A program made the translations under genes and the position numbers. DNA of 64,000 nt. Origin: Clostridiales bacterium (GTDB lineage: Bacteria; Bacillota; Clostridia; Oscillospirales; Oscillospiraceae). Below the pieces are notes generated by a model that was given only the letters and a program-made list of their open reading frames with translations, made no database searches and had not been told where the DNA came from. Every line of letters starts with the position of its first letter. Position 1 is the first letter of the stretch. The DNA is taken from NCBI GenBank assembly GCA_004556205.1, contig SFIL01000016.1, positions 1 through 64,000 on the forward strand, written 5' to 3'. This document shows, one piece after another, positions 42,399 to 52,138 of this stretch.

Positions 42399-42430
42399 AA
42401 AGCCCTCCGAGATCACCCTCGGAGGGCTTT
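42399..42430 (+). terminator. Terminator of the CYTH gene
   Basis: AAAGCCCTCCGAG…CCTCGGAGGGCTTT just after the stop. Confidence 0.8.
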
Positions 42431-42460
42431 GCAAATAGAAGAAGCAATCCGTTTTGTCAA

Positions 42461-42490
42461 TGCAGGGCGGGAATATATCCCCGCCCTGCA
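42461..42490. repeat. TGCAGGGCGGG…CCCGCCCTGCA palindrome
   Basis: Member of the GC-rich hairpin family seen at 28911 and 51264. Confidence 0.75.
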
Positions 42491-42512
42491 AGCTCTTAAG
42501 GAAACAGCCGCT

Positions 42513-43289
42513 TTAGGCAAACAGCTTGACCGACAAGACAACTGCGCCTAAAATAACGAGGATAATGCCCGTGGCGCGGTTGAGGACCTTTGCGGGAGCT
42601 TTATTGGCAAAGCGCGCACCGATCCTCGCCCAAATCAGCGTAAAGACAACGCACAGCACCAGCGCCGGCAGATCGGGCATTCCGCCGATCGCAAAGTGGG
42701 AGATCGAGCCGGTCAAAGCGGTAAACGCCATGATGAACACACTCGTGCCGACGGCAGTCTTCAGCTCGTAGCCGAGGACACTCGTCAGCACCAGCAGCAT
42801 CATAATGCCGCCGCCCGCGCCGACAAAGCCGCAGATAAAGCCGACCAACGAGCCGCAGATCACGGACTGAATCGCGCGTTTTTTCTTCGACACGCCCTGC
42901 ATGGCTTCCTTTGTGGTCATAACGGGCTTGACGATAAATTTCACGCCCATGAGCATCGTCATAATGACGGAGAAATTGCCCATCGTCGTGTTCGGTACAA
43001 GGCTTGAGACGAAGCTGCCGACCATGGTGAAGGTCAAAACGGCTGCCATCATGATCAGACCGTTTCGAACATCCAGATTGCCGTTTTTCTTATAAGTGTA
43101 AGCCGAGATTGCGCTTGCCAGCACATCGGACGCCAGCGCGATACCGACCGCCTGATAAGCGTTCATATCCAAGAAGGTCACGAGCATCGGCGTAATGACC
43201 GCCGCAGCGCTCATGCCCGCAAAGCCCGTGCCGAGCCCCGCGCCGAGTCCCGCAAAGAAGCAGACAACAACTTTGATAAAAATATCCAT
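42513..43289 (-). CDS. TSUP-family permease (sulfite exporter TauE/SafE-like)
   Basis: 258 aa with about eight hydrophobic helices and two glycine/proline-rich halves (GLGAGLGTGFAGMSAAAVITPML at ~15-37; VGFICGFVGAGGGIMMLLVL at ~152-171), the internal duplication typical of TSUP proteins. Members move sulfonates, sulfite or other anions across the membrane. Ends 15 bp before the activase gene's stop region; transcribed in the same direction. Substrate unknown. Confidence 0.88.
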   Translation of the reverse strand: MDIFIKVVVCFFAGLGAGLGTGFAGMSAAAVITPMLVTFLDMNAYQAVGIALASDVLASAISAYTYKKNGNLDVRNGLIMMAAVLTFTMVGSFVSSLVPNTTMGNFSVIMTMLMGVKFIVKPVMTTKEAMQGVSKKKRAIQSVICGSLVGFICGFVGAGGGIMMLLVLTSVLGYELKTAVGTSVFIMAFTALTGSISHFAIGGMPDLPALVLCVVFTLIWARIGARFANKAPAKVLNRATGIILVILGAVVLSVKLFA

Positions 43290-43304
43290 AACAATTCTTC
43301 TTTC

Positions 43305-46300
43305 TTACTTCACGCCTGCAAGCGGTTTTCCCTCCGTTTGCAGGGCTTTTTTTGACACCGAGAGCATCAGCTTGATGCGGTTGAGCTGATTGACCTCGCT
43401 CGCCCCGGGATCATAGTCCACAGCGGCGATATTCGCGCCCTCGTAGGCTCTTCGGAGTTGCTTGATGACGCCCTTGCCGACGACGTGATTCGGCAGGCAG
43501 GCAAAGGGCTGGATGCAGACGATATTCTTCGTTCCCTCCGTCAGAAGCTCCGCCATCTCTCCCGCGAGGAACCAGCCCTCGCCGTACTGATTACCGAGAG
43601 ACAGGAAAGGCTTTGCCAGCTCCGCAATCTTCTCAATCGGCATGGGAGCACTAAAGCGGCGGCTCTCCTTCAGCGCGCGCAGTGCAGGCGCGCGAATGGC
43701 ACGAACCGCCCGCAGTCCGACGCGCGAGACGGCAGCACCCGTTGCCGAGGTTCCGAGGAACTCGTGCTTATACTGCGCGTTATAGAGCGTGTAGCAGATA
43801 AAGTCCATCAGATCGGGGACGACCGCCTCCGCGCCCTCCCGCTCCAAAAGCTCCACCAAATGATTGTTGGCAAGCGGCATATATTTGACCAGAATCTCTC
43901 CGACCACGCCGACGCGCGGCTTTTGCAGCGTTTCGTCGATGGGAAGCGCGTCAAAGTCCTGCACGATGCCCTTACAGACCTCGGCATAACGGTATTTGCT
44001 CTTGGGATCGGTCAGCGAGGCGATGCAGGTATCGCGCCACTTTCGGTGCAGCGCGTTTGCGGAATCGGTTTCCTTTTCATACGGGCGCACCCGGTACAGG
44101 CAACGCATCAGCAGATCGCCGTAGACGAGCGCCCGCATCGCCGCAAGCAGCAGGGCAGGCGAAATCTTGAAGCCGCTGTTTTTCTCCATGCCGTTTGCGT
44201 TGAGCGAGATCACGGGGATGTGTGACAGCCCCGCCTTGTCCAATGCACGGCGGATAAAGGCAACATAGTTGCTCGCGCGGCAGCAGCCGCCCGTCTGCGT
44301 CATCATGATCGCCAAACGATCGGTGTCGTATTTTCCGGAAAAGACGGCGGACATGATCTGCCCGACTACGACAATGGACGGATAGCACGCGTCGTTGTTG
44401 ACATATTGCAGTCCGACATCCACGGCTGCACGGGTGTCGTTGTCGAGGATCGCCACATGATAGCCAAAGCGATTGAAGACCGGCTCTAAAATATCAAAAT
44501 GGATCGGGCTCATCTGCGGCGCGAGGATGGTGTAGCCGTCCTTGCGCATCTGCTCGGTAAACTCCGTGCGGCGGTAGGCGACGGGGCGTGGTTGTGCTTT
44601 AATGCCCTGCTCCCGCCGCAAACGCATCGCGGCAAGCAGGCTGCGGATACGGATGCGCACCGCGCCGAGGTTGTTGACCTCATCAATTTTGAGAACAGTA
44701 TAGAGCTTGTTGCTGCCCTCCAAAATCTCGCAGACCTGATCGGTCGTAACCGCGTCAAGTCCGCAGCCGAAGGAATTGAGCTGAATCAGCTCCAAATCGT
44801 TACGCTTGCGCACGAATTCCGCAGCCGCATACAACCGTGAATGGTAGACCCACTGATCGACCACACGGAGCGGTCGCTCGGGCGTAAAGTCGATTGGCAG
44901 GCTGTCCTCGGTAAAAACGTCCAGCCCGTACGAGGTAATCAGCTCGGGAATGCCATGGTTGATCTCGGGGTCGATGTGGTAGGGTCTGCCTGCCAGCACG
45001 ATGCCGGCGCGCCCCTCGCGCTCCATCTTCTCCAGCACCCGTTTGCCCTCGGCACGGATATCCGCCTTTGCCTTTAACTGCTCCTCCCACGCCGCGTGTA
45101 CTGCCGCACGGGTCTGCGAGGCAGGAATATCCCACTCCTCGCTGCACAGGCGCACAAGGCGCTTTGCGACTGTCTTTTCATCGGTAAAGGCGAGGAAGGG
45201 ACGCAGATAGCGAACATCTCCCTCCGTGACCGCCTCAATGTTGTTTTTGAGGTTCTCGGGATAGGCGACAACGATCGGGCAGTTGTAATGATTCTGCGCA
45301 TCGGGCACCTCCTGATGCTCATAGAATACGCAGGGATGGAAGATCGTGCGGATGCCCCGATTGAGCAGCCATTGCACGTGCCCGTGCGCAAGCTTCGCGG
45401 GATAGCACTCCGATTCGGAGGGGATCGTCTCCATGCCCAGTTCGTAAATTTTACGGCTCGACAGCGGGGAGAGGATCACGCGGAAGCCGAGCTTGCGGAA
45501 GAAGGTCGCCCAAAACGGATAGTTTTCATAGAGGTTTAGCACACGGGGAATGCCGATCTCGCCGCGCGTCGCCTCCTGCTCGGAAAGGGGTGGATAATTG
45601 AAGAGACGTTTTCGCTTAAATTCGCTCAGATTCGCTCCTTTTTCGCTCAAAGCCGTCGTTCCGCTGCCTTTTTCGCAGCGGTTTCCTGTGATATAGCGCC
45701 GCCCGCCCGAGAATTTATTCACCGTGAGCATACAGCGGTTAGCGCAGCCGCCGCAGCGGGTCGTCTCCGAGGTGTAGGTCAGACGCTCAATTTCTTCGAG
45801 CGACAGCATTGTCGTCTTCTGTCCTTGATAGTGCTGCTTTGCCAAAAGCGCCGCGCCGAACGCGCCCATAATACCCGCGATGTCGGGACAAACCGCCTCG
45901 ACGCCCGCAATCTTCTCCAACGCACGTAGAACCGCACGGTTATAAAATGTACCGCCCTGCACGACAATATTCGAGCCAAGCTCCTTGGCGTTGGCGAGCT
46001 TGATGACCTTAAACAGGGCGTTTTTGATGACGGAATAAGCAAGACCTGCCGAAATATCGGCAACGGACGCCCCCTCCTTCTGTGCCTGCTTGACGTTGGA
46101 ATTCATGAACACGGTGCAGCGCGTACCGAGATCGACGGGATTTTCCGCAAACAGCGCCTTCTGCGCAAATTCCTGCGCCGTATAACCGAGGGAGTTGGCA
46201 AAATTCTCGATGAACGAGCCGCACCCCGACGAACACGCCTCGTTGAGCAGAACCGTATCGACAGAGCCGCCGCGCAGCTTAATGCACTTCATATCCTGTC

Positions 46301-47561
46301 CGCCGATGTCCAAAACGCAATCGACCTGCGGGTCAAAATAGGACGCGGCGGTGCAGTGGGCAATCGTCTCAACCTCGCCCTCGTCCAAGCAGAACGCCGC
46401 CTTGAGCAGCGCCTCACCATAGCCCGTCGAGCAAGCGCGGGCAATATATACATCCTCGGGAAGCTGCTTGCGAAGCGTTGCAAGTGCAGACACGGCAGTG
46501 CGCACGGGGCTCCCCTGATTGTTCGCATAAAAGGAGAACAGCAGCTCTCCGTCTTTGCCGATCAGGGCAAGCTTTGTCGTGGTCGATCCGGCGTCGATGC
46601 CGAGGAAGCACGCGCCGTGATAGCTTTGCAGCTCACCCTTCGGCACGATCGCTTCTGCGTGCCGCAGGCAAAATTTGTCATATTCTGTCTGATTTGCAAA
46701 CAGCGGCGGCAGGCGCTTGATCTCGAACTGCATCTGCACGCCCGAGTCCAACCGCGCAAGCAGGTCGGAAAGCCCCGTCGGCTGTGCCTCCGCGCTCTCA
46801 AGTGCCGCGCCCATCGCCGCAAACAGATGGGAATTCTCCGGATCTACCGTCGTCTCCGGCGTCAGGTGCAGTGTGCGCACAAACGCCTTTTTCAGCTCGG
46901 GCAGGAAGTGCAGCGGTCCGCCCAAAAACGCAACGCAGCCGCGGATCGGCTTGCCGCAGGCAAGACCCGAAATCGTCTGATTGACGACCGCCTGAAAGAT
47001 CGACGCGGCAAGATCTGCCTTTGTCGCGCCCTCGTTGATGAGCGGCTGGATGTCCGTCTTTGCAAACACGCCGCACCGCGCGGCAATGGGATAGATTTCT
47101 TTATACTGCGCGGCGGCTTCGTTCAGACCCGCCGCGTCTGTTTGCAGGAGAGACGCCATTTGGTCAATGAACGAGCCGGTACCGCCCGCGCATACGCCGT
47201 TCATGCGTTCCTCCAAGCCGCCCTTAAAATAGATGATTTTCGCATCCTCGCCGCCCAGCTCAATGGCGACATCGGTTTGCGGCGCGGCAAATTGCAGCGC
47301 CGAGGCGACTGCCACGACCTCCTGCACGAATTCGATGTCCAGCGCCTTGCCCAAATTGATGGAGCCGGAGCCGGTAATGCCGATGCGCAGGGTGCAGTCG
47401 CCGAGTTGCTCCTTTGCCTCGCGCAGGAGCGCCGCAAGCGTCTGCTGCGTGTGGGCGTAGTGGCGGCGATAGCTGTCGAACAGGAGCTTCCCGTTTTCAT
47501 CGAGGATGACGAGCTTCACCGTGGTAGAGCCGACGTCAATCCCCGCTCTGTATTCTCTCAA
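43305..47561 (-). CDS. Giant acyl-CoA dehydratase activase-like protein
   Basis: 1418 aa. Two ASKHA/BadF-BcrA ATPase units in tandem. The first (~1-265) has GIDVGSTTVKL, GGEDAKIIYF and CAGGTGSFIDQMA. The second (~318-580) has GIDAGSTTTKLALIG, DIGGQDMKCIKL and NEACSSGCGSFIENFA; the Cys residues match cluster-binding positions of 2-hydroxyglutaryl-CoA dehydratase activases. Then a four-Cys patch CGGCANRC…C (~604), a DUF2229-like domain (~660-880) and a dehydratase-subunit-like C-terminus with GGCCRASNYVAFIRR (~1090). It starts at TTG 47561 after GGGAGGT; an ATG further up would lie inside the ABC gene. Such fusions are frequent in Clostridia and uncharacterised. Confidence 0.85.
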   Translation of the reverse strand: MREYRAGIDVGSTTVKLVILDENGKLLFDSYRRHYAHTQQTLAALLREAKEQLGDCTLRIGITGSGSINLGKALDIEFVQEVVAVASALQFAAPQTDVAIELGGEDAKIIYFKGGLEERMNGVCAGGTGSFIDQMASLLQTDAAGLNEAAAQYKEIYPIAARCGVFAKTDIQPLINEGATKADLAASIFQAVVNQTISGLACGKPIRGCVAFLGGPLHFLPELKKAFVRTLHLTPETTVDPENSHLFAAMGAALESAEAQPTGLSDLLARLDSGVQMQFEIKRLPPLFANQTEYDKFCLRHAEAIVPKGELQSYHGACFLGIDAGSTTTKLALIGKDGELLFSFYANNQGSPVRTAVSALATLRKQLPEDVYIARACSTGYGEALLKAAFCLDEGEVETIAHCTAASYFDPQVDCVLDIGGQDMKCIKLRGGSVDTVLLNEACSSGCGSFIENFANSLGYTAQEFAQKALFAENPVDLGTRCTVFMNSNVKQAQKEGASVADISAGLAYSVIKNALFKVIKLANAKELGSNIVVQGGTFYNRAVLRALEKIAGVEAVCPDIAGIMGAFGAALLAKQHYQGQKTTMLSLEEIERLTYTSETTRCGGCANRCMLTVNKFSGGRRYITGNRCEKGSGTTALSEKGANLSEFKRKRLFNYPPLSEQEATRGEIGIPRVLNLYENYPFWATFFRKLGFRVILSPLSSRKIYELGMETIPSESECYPAKLAHGHVQWLLNRGIRTIFHPCVFYEHQEVPDAQNHYNCPIVVAYPENLKNNIEAVTEGDVRYLRPFLAFTDEKTVAKRLVRLCSEEWDIPASQTRAAVHAAWEEQLKAKADIRAEGKRVLEKMEREGRAGIVLAGRPYHIDPEINHGIPELITSYGLDVFTEDSLPIDFTPERPLRVVDQWVYHSRLYAAAEFVRKRNDLELIQLNSFGCGLDAVTTDQVCEILEGSNKLYTVLKIDEVNNLGAVRIRIRSLLAAMRLRREQGIKAQPRPVAYRRTEFTEQMRKDGYTILAPQMSPIHFDILEPVFNRFGYHVAILDNDTRAAVDVGLQYVNNDACYPSIVVVGQIMSAVFSGKYDTDRLAIMMTQTGGCCRASNYVAFIRRALDKAGLSHIPVISLNANGMEKNSGFKISPALLLAAMRALVYGDLLMRCLYRVRPYEKETDSANALHRKWRDTCIASLTDPKSKYRYAEVCKGIVQDFDALPIDETLQKPRVGVVGEILVKYMPLANNHLVELLEREGAEAVVPDLMDFICYTLYNAQYKHEFLGTSATGAAVSRVGLRAVRAIRAPALRALKESRRFSAPMPIEKIAELAKPFLSLGNQYGEGWFLAGEMAELLTEGTKNIVCIQPFACLPNHVVGKGVIKQLRRAYEGANIAAVDYDPGASEVNQLNRIKLMLSVSKKALQTEGKPLAGVK

Positions 47562-47580
47562 AAAATGACCTCCCGTCACT

Positions 47581-49383
47581 TCAAGCGGACTGTTCAAACT
47601 GGCTGTTATACAGCTTGGCGTAGAAGCCGCCGCGTGCAAGAAGCTGCTCGTGCGTGCCGCTTTCGATAATATCGCCGTCGTTGAGTACCAAGATCAAATC
47701 GGCGTTCTTAATGGTGGAGAGGCGGTGCGCAATGACGAAGGAGGTGCGCCCCCGCATCAGTTCGTCCATCGCGTTCTGAATTTGCAGCTCCGTGCGGGTA
47801 TCGACGGAGCTGGTCGCCTCGTCCAAAATCAGCATCGGACGGTCGGCAATCATCGCACGGGCAATGGTAATCTGCTGCTTCTGACCCTGTGAGAGGCTGA
47901 CCTGATCGTTTAAGACCGTGTCATAGCCCTTCGGCAGCGTACGAATGAAGTGGTCAAGTCCGACCGCGCGGCACGCCGCCTTCATCTTTTCCTCCGTCGC
48001 GCCCTCCGTGCAGTAGACGAGATTTTCGCGCACCGTGCCTTCAAACAGCCAAGTATCCTGCAGAACCATACAGAAGCGGCTGCGCACCTCCTCGCGCTTG
48101 ACGTCGGCGGTCGGGACGCCGTCGATCAGGATCTTGCCGCCCTGTATCTCGTGAAAGCGCATGAGCAGATTGACAAGCGTCGTCTTGCCCGCGCCCGTCG
48201 GACCGACAATGGCGATCTTTTGTCCGGGCTTTGCCTTAGCGGAAAAGTCGTGAATGACAATCTTATCGGAGTCCTCGTAGCCGAAGCGGACATGGTCGAA
48301 TTCCACCGCGCCCTGCGTGGTGCCGAGCGTCGCGGTCTTTTTGCTCTCGTCCGCCATCTCCTCCGCCTCCAAAAATTCAAACACGCGTTCGCCTGCTGCG
48401 GCGGCGGATTGGAGCGTCTGCGCCGCCTGCGCAAGCTGAGAAAGCGGCTGCGTGAAGAGGCGGACATACATCATAAACGCCACGATGACCTCGAAGCCGA
48501 TTCTGCCGTTGATCGTCAGAAGTGCGCCGACAATGCAGATTGCGACATAGCCGAGATTGCCGACGAAGCCCATGAGCGGCTGCATCATGCCCGAAAGGCA
48601 CTGCGCCTTGAAGCCGCTCTCGCGGAGCTTCCCGTTCAGCTCGTCAAAGGTCTTCTGCGATTCTTTTTCTGCATTATACGCCTTAACAACGGTATGCCCC
48701 GAGAACATCTCCTCGATATGCCCGTTGACCTCGCCGAGATGTCGCTGTTGACGGGCGAAGTATTTCTGTGAACGTGCCATAATGCCCATCATCAATGCAA
48801 AACCGAGCAAGGTCGCCAAAACCGCCGTAAGCGTCATGACAACATCTGTCAGGAGCATCAGCAGCAGTGAGCCGAGCAGAAGCATGACGGCAGATACCAA
48901 CGTGCCGATGCTCTGGTTGAGCGACTGCGAAATGGTATCGACATCGTTCGTCACGCGGGAGAGGACATCGCCCGTTGACGTCTTGTTAAAGTACCACATC
49001 GGCAGGCAGTTGATCTTGTGCGAAATGTCGCCGCGCAGTTTTTTGGAGACGCGCTGCGTCACGGTCGCCATGATGAAATGCTGCAGGAAGCTCAGCATCG
49101 CACCCGCCGCAAGGATGGCTACCAGCGTAAAGCCGATGCGGGCAACGGCATCCATATCAATACCCGTCATCATGCCCGCGATGATCGTTTTCGTCAGATC
49201 GGAGATCTTGTTCGGGCTTATCAGGGTCAGCACCGTGCCGACCGCCGCAAAAAGCAGCGCAATGATCATCGCAAACCAGTATTTTTTACAATAGACAAGC
49301 AGTTTTTTCCATGTGCCCGTAAAGTTTTTCGCTTTCTCGGGCGCAGCCTTTCCCGCCGAACGCGGGCTATGTCTCATATTCAT
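47581..49383 (-). CDS. ABC exporter half-transporter B (catalytic site intact)
   Basis: 600 aa. Six-helix transmembrane domain (~40-330) and nucleotide-binding domain with GPTGAGKTTLVNLL, Q-loop CMVLQDTWLF, a changed signature LSQGQKQQ, Walker B LILDEATSSVD with the catalytic Glu, and AHRLS. Start at the ATG at 49383, which overlaps the stop of the partner gene (ATGA) behind AAAGGAGG. Forms a heterodimer with the product of 49380-51134. Drug, lipid or peptide export is possible. Confidence 0.9.
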   Translation of the reverse strand: MNMRHSPRSAGKAAPEKAKNFTGTWKKLLVYCKKYWFAMIIALLFAAVGTVLTLISPNKISDLTKTIIAGMMTGIDMDAVARIGFTLVAILAAGAMLSFLQHFIMATVTQRVSKKLRGDISHKINCLPMWYFNKTSTGDVLSRVTNDVDTISQSLNQSIGTLVSAVMLLLGSLLLMLLTDVVMTLTAVLATLLGFALMMGIMARSQKYFARQQRHLGEVNGHIEEMFSGHTVVKAYNAEKESQKTFDELNGKLRESGFKAQCLSGMMQPLMGFVGNLGYVAICIVGALLTINGRIGFEVIVAFMMYVRLFTQPLSQLAQAAQTLQSAAAAGERVFEFLEAEEMADESKKTATLGTTQGAVEFDHVRFGYEDSDKIVIHDFSAKAKPGQKIAIVGPTGAGKTTLVNLLMRFHEIQGGKILIDGVPTADVKREEVRSRFCMVLQDTWLFEGTVRENLVYCTEGATEEKMKAACRAVGLDHFIRTLPKGYDTVLNDQVSLSQGQKQQITIARAMIADRPMLILDEATSSVDTRTELQIQNAMDELMRGRTSFVIAHRLSTIKNADLILVLNDGDIIESGTHEQLLARGGFYAKLYNSQFEQSA

Positions 49384-51134
49384 TCTGCCAGCTCCTCCTT
49401 TGAAAGCTGCGAGTACGCGATTTGACGGTAGACCTCGCAATTCTTCATCAGCTCCGCGTGCGTACCGATGCCGGCAATCTTGCCCTCATCGAGAACAATG
49501 ATGCTGTCGGCATCGCGGATCGTGCCGATGCGCTGCGCAACAATCAGCTTGGTGCTGTCGGCGCAGTCCTTCGCCAACTGCCTGCGCAGCTCGCGGTCGG
49601 TCTTATAGTCCAGCGCGGAGAAGGAATCGTCAAAAATAAGAATTTCCGGATGTCTGCATACCGCTCTCGCGATGGAAAGCCGCTGCTTCTGGCCGCCCGA
49701 AAGATTGCTGCCGCCCTGCGCGATGTAGCCGTCGTAGCCCTCGGGCAGCTTTTCGACGAATTCCGCCGCCTGCGCGGTATAGACCGCCTCGACGACCTCT
49801 GCACTCTTTTCCTTTTCGCCGTTGCCGAAGGCGACATTGCTGCGCACCGTGCCGGAGAACAGAATCGCCTTCTGCGAGACATAGCCGATCTTATCGCGCA
49901 GAGCCTCCTGCGTATAGCTCCGCACATTCATTCCGTCCACCAGAATTTCACCCTCGGTTGCATCGTAAAAACGCGGGACAAGATTGACGAGGGTGCTCTT
50001 ACCGCTGCCCGTGGCACCGATGATGGCAACAGTCTGCCCACGGTGCGCGGTAAAGCTGATATTTTGCAGCATATCATGCTCCGCTTCGGGATAGCGGAAG
50101 CAGACATTGCGGAATTCGATTTCGCCCCGCACGCCCACACCCGTGTCCCTTACCGTGCCGTCCTCGATGGAAAGCGGCGTGTCCAGTACCTCCAAAATAC
50201 GCTTGGCGGATACCGAGGCGCGCGGGAGCAGGATAAAAATCATCACGAGCAGCATAAATGCCATGACAACCTGCATCGCATACTGGGAAAACACAATCAT
50301 CTCCGAAAACAGTGTGAGCTTTTCCGTCATCTGTGCGCTTTCAATCAGCGCCGCGCCAAGCCAGTAGATCGCAAGGCTCAGTCCGTTCATCACAAGCATG
50401 ACCGTCGGCATCAGGATCGACATTGCTCTGCCCGTAAACAAGTGCGCAGCGGTCAGCTTTTCGTTGCTCTCGTCAAATTTTTTCTCCTGATAGCTCTCGG
50501 CATTGTACGCGCGAATGACGCGCAGACCGGTTAGATTCTCTCTTGTGACGCGGTTGAGATCATCCGTCAGCCGCTGGAGCTTTTTGAATTTGGGCAGTAC
50601 AAGTACGATGGCAAGCGTTGCAACAACGATCAAAATACCGATGGCTGCGGCGGTGGAAAGCGTCCACTCCGCACTTTTGCTCGAAATCTTCGTAATCGCC
50701 CACGTTGCCAAAATCGGCGCTTTAATCATGGATTGCAGACCGAGCACAATCAGCATCTGCACCTGTGTGACATCATTGGTCGTGCGGGTGATGAGACTCG
50801 CCGTGGAAAAGCGGCCGATCTCCTCCATGGAGAACGACTGCACCTTGGAAAACAGTTCCCTGCGCAGCGTTGCGCCGAAGTTCGTCGCGACCCGCGCCGC
50901 AAGCATCGCCACACCGACCGAGGAGAGCAGGCTGCCAAGGGCGCACAGCAGCATCTTGCCGCCCGCGAGCAGCACTTGACGCATGAAACTGCCTTCCGTC
51001 TGCACGAGCGTCGTAATCTCTGACATATAATCCGGCATCCGCAGATCAAGCCATACCTGAACGACAATAAAGCCGACAGCGCAGGCGATCAGCCCCCAGT
51101 CCTTCTTTTGCAGGTTTTTTAAGATCTTAACCAT
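49380..51134 (-). CDS. ABC exporter half-transporter A (degenerate catalytic site)
   Basis: 584 aa from the ATG at 51134. Transmembrane domain (~15-310) and NBD with GATGSGKSTLVNL, VSQKAILFSGTV, normal LSGGQKQR and Walker B ILIFDDSFSALD, where Asp replaces the catalytic Glu. Its partner has Glu but an altered signature. The two changes together define one dead and one live ATP site, as in heterodimeric exporters such as TM287/288 and BmrCD. Confidence 0.9.
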   Translation of the reverse strand: MVKILKNLQKKDWGLIACAVGFIVVQVWLDLRMPDYMSEITTLVQTEGSFMRQVLLAGGKMLLCALGSLLSSVGVAMLAARVATNFGATLRRELFSKVQSFSMEEIGRFSTASLITRTTNDVTQVQMLIVLGLQSMIKAPILATWAITKISSKSAEWTLSTAAAIGILIVVATLAIVLVLPKFKKLQRLTDDLNRVTRENLTGLRVIRAYNAESYQEKKFDESNEKLTAAHLFTGRAMSILMPTVMLVMNGLSLAIYWLGAALIESAQMTEKLTLFSEMIVFSQYAMQVVMAFMLLVMIFILLPRASVSAKRILEVLDTPLSIEDGTVRDTGVGVRGEIEFRNVCFRYPEAEHDMLQNISFTAHRGQTVAIIGATGSGKSTLVNLVPRFYDATEGEILVDGMNVRSYTQEALRDKIGYVSQKAILFSGTVRSNVAFGNGEKEKSAEVVEAVYTAQAAEFVEKLPEGYDGYIAQGGSNLSGGQKQRLSIARAVCRHPEILIFDDSFSALDYKTDRELRRQLAKDCADSTKLIVAQRIGTIRDADSIIVLDEGKIAGIGTHAELMKNCEVYRQIAYSQLSKEELAE

Positions 51135-51199
51135 TGCTTCAGATTCCTTTCCGAATACACTGTATGCCGAAATTATATCCTCGGAATCTAAACTGAAAC

Positions 51200-51247
51200 G
51201 AAACAATCCGAACGGAGGAAACCGCTTCCCTCCGTTCGGATTGTTTC
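51200..51247 (-). terminator. Strong hairpin between the two-component operon and the ABC genes
   Basis: 19-bp perfect arms (51200-51218, 51229-51247) with a 10-base loop. Confidence 0.7.
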
Positions 51248-51263
51248 ATTCTGCATCTGTCGG

Positions 51264-51370
51264 GCGGGGCCGCGTCCCCGCCTGACATTGGTGTTTCATA
51301 GCAAGGATAGGCTGCCCCATTTGTCATTGCGAAGCCGGTGCGCACACCGGCTGTGGCAATCCTGTGCAGG
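51264..51370. repeat. GC-rich palindrome plus CATTGCGA repeat
   Basis: GGCGGGGCCGCGTCCCCGCC-type hairpin at 51264-51282 and a plus-strand CATTGCGA copy with CCGGTGCGCACACCGG centre at 51321-51370. Confidence 0.65.
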
Positions 51371-51391
51371 CATCGCTCGTGCGTCGCGATC

Positions 51392-52138
51392 TTACTTTTT
51401 CTCTTTTTTCTTCTTTTTCTCGTTTTTCTCCAATGAGTCACGCAGGCTCTTCAAATGCTCCGACAGCGGGACCTCCGAGCGCAGCGGGAAGAGGAAGCGC
51501 GGGCGCTGCTTCCGCTTGTCCTGCATACTGCGAACATAGGCTTTCAGATGCTCGTAGCGCACGATGACCTCGTTGCTCTTTGCAAACGCGCGAATGCGGC
51601 TGACAAGGTGCGTAGAATAGACGACGTCGATCAGGAACACGCCGAAAAACAGCCCGATGAAGAACGAAAACGCCAAATTCCGCGAAAGCCACACCAAGGC
51701 GTTAAGAATGTACGGGTGAATCAGGAAATAGTACGCCGCGCCGAGCACCGCCCAAATCAGCGAGAATTTTGGGCAAATCAGCCCTTGGATATTGCCCCAC
51801 TCCTTGCGGTAGTCCCACAGGCGCACCTTGAAGACCTTCAGGCTTAGAATGCCTGCGATGTACTCGATCAGCGTCATACAGACTGCCATTGCGAGAAACA
51901 GCAGTGTCTTGCTCCAAAACGGGCTGAGTCCCGTCTCCCGTTCGAGCGAGGCAATCAGGAATAAAATACAAAGTCCGAAGCCGTAAAGCGGGATATACGG
52001 TCCGATGCAGAAGCCCGGGTTGATCCACTTGCGTTCGGGATTTGCAGAGGAGATGAAGCGCCGGAAGAGCAGCTCCGCCACCCAGCCGAGCGTTGCGCCG
52101 ATAAAAAACAGAAATGCCAGCACCAACCACACATTCAT
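51392..52138 (-). CDS. Putative ABC-transporter permease-like membrane protein (PF06541 type)
   Basis: 248 aa. Five to six hydrophobic helices, with GFCIGPYIPLYGFG and NIQGLICPKFSLIWAVLG, the two conserved blocks of the family (glycine-proline first block, aromatic second). It ends in a strongly basic tail ENEKKKKKEKK. Start ATGA overlaps the histidine kinase stop, so it is the third gene of the RR-HK operon. The 'ABC permease' label comes from the family name only; the function is unproven. Confidence 0.75.
   Translation of the reverse strand: MNVWLVLAFLFFIGATLGWVAELLFRRFISSANPERKWINPGFCIGPYIPLYGFGLCILFLIASLERETGLSPFWSKTLLFLAMAVCMTLIEYIAGILSLKVFKVRLWDYRKEWGNIQGLICPKFSLIWAVLGAAYYFLIHPYILNALVWLSRNLAFSFFIGLFFGVFLIDVVYSTHLVSRIRAFAKSNEVIVRYEHLKAYVRSMQDKRKQRPRFLFPLRSEVPLSEHLKSLRDSLEKNEKKKKKEKK

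Noticed and set aside
47562..47639. ATG start of the activase at 47639
   Set aside because: It lies inside the ABC exporter gene; GGGAGGT and TTG at 47561 fit the family N-terminus.
46356..47669. 437-codon plus-strand frame opposite the activase
   Set aside because: Arg/Gln/Ala-rich, no domain, spans the junction of two real minus-strand genes.
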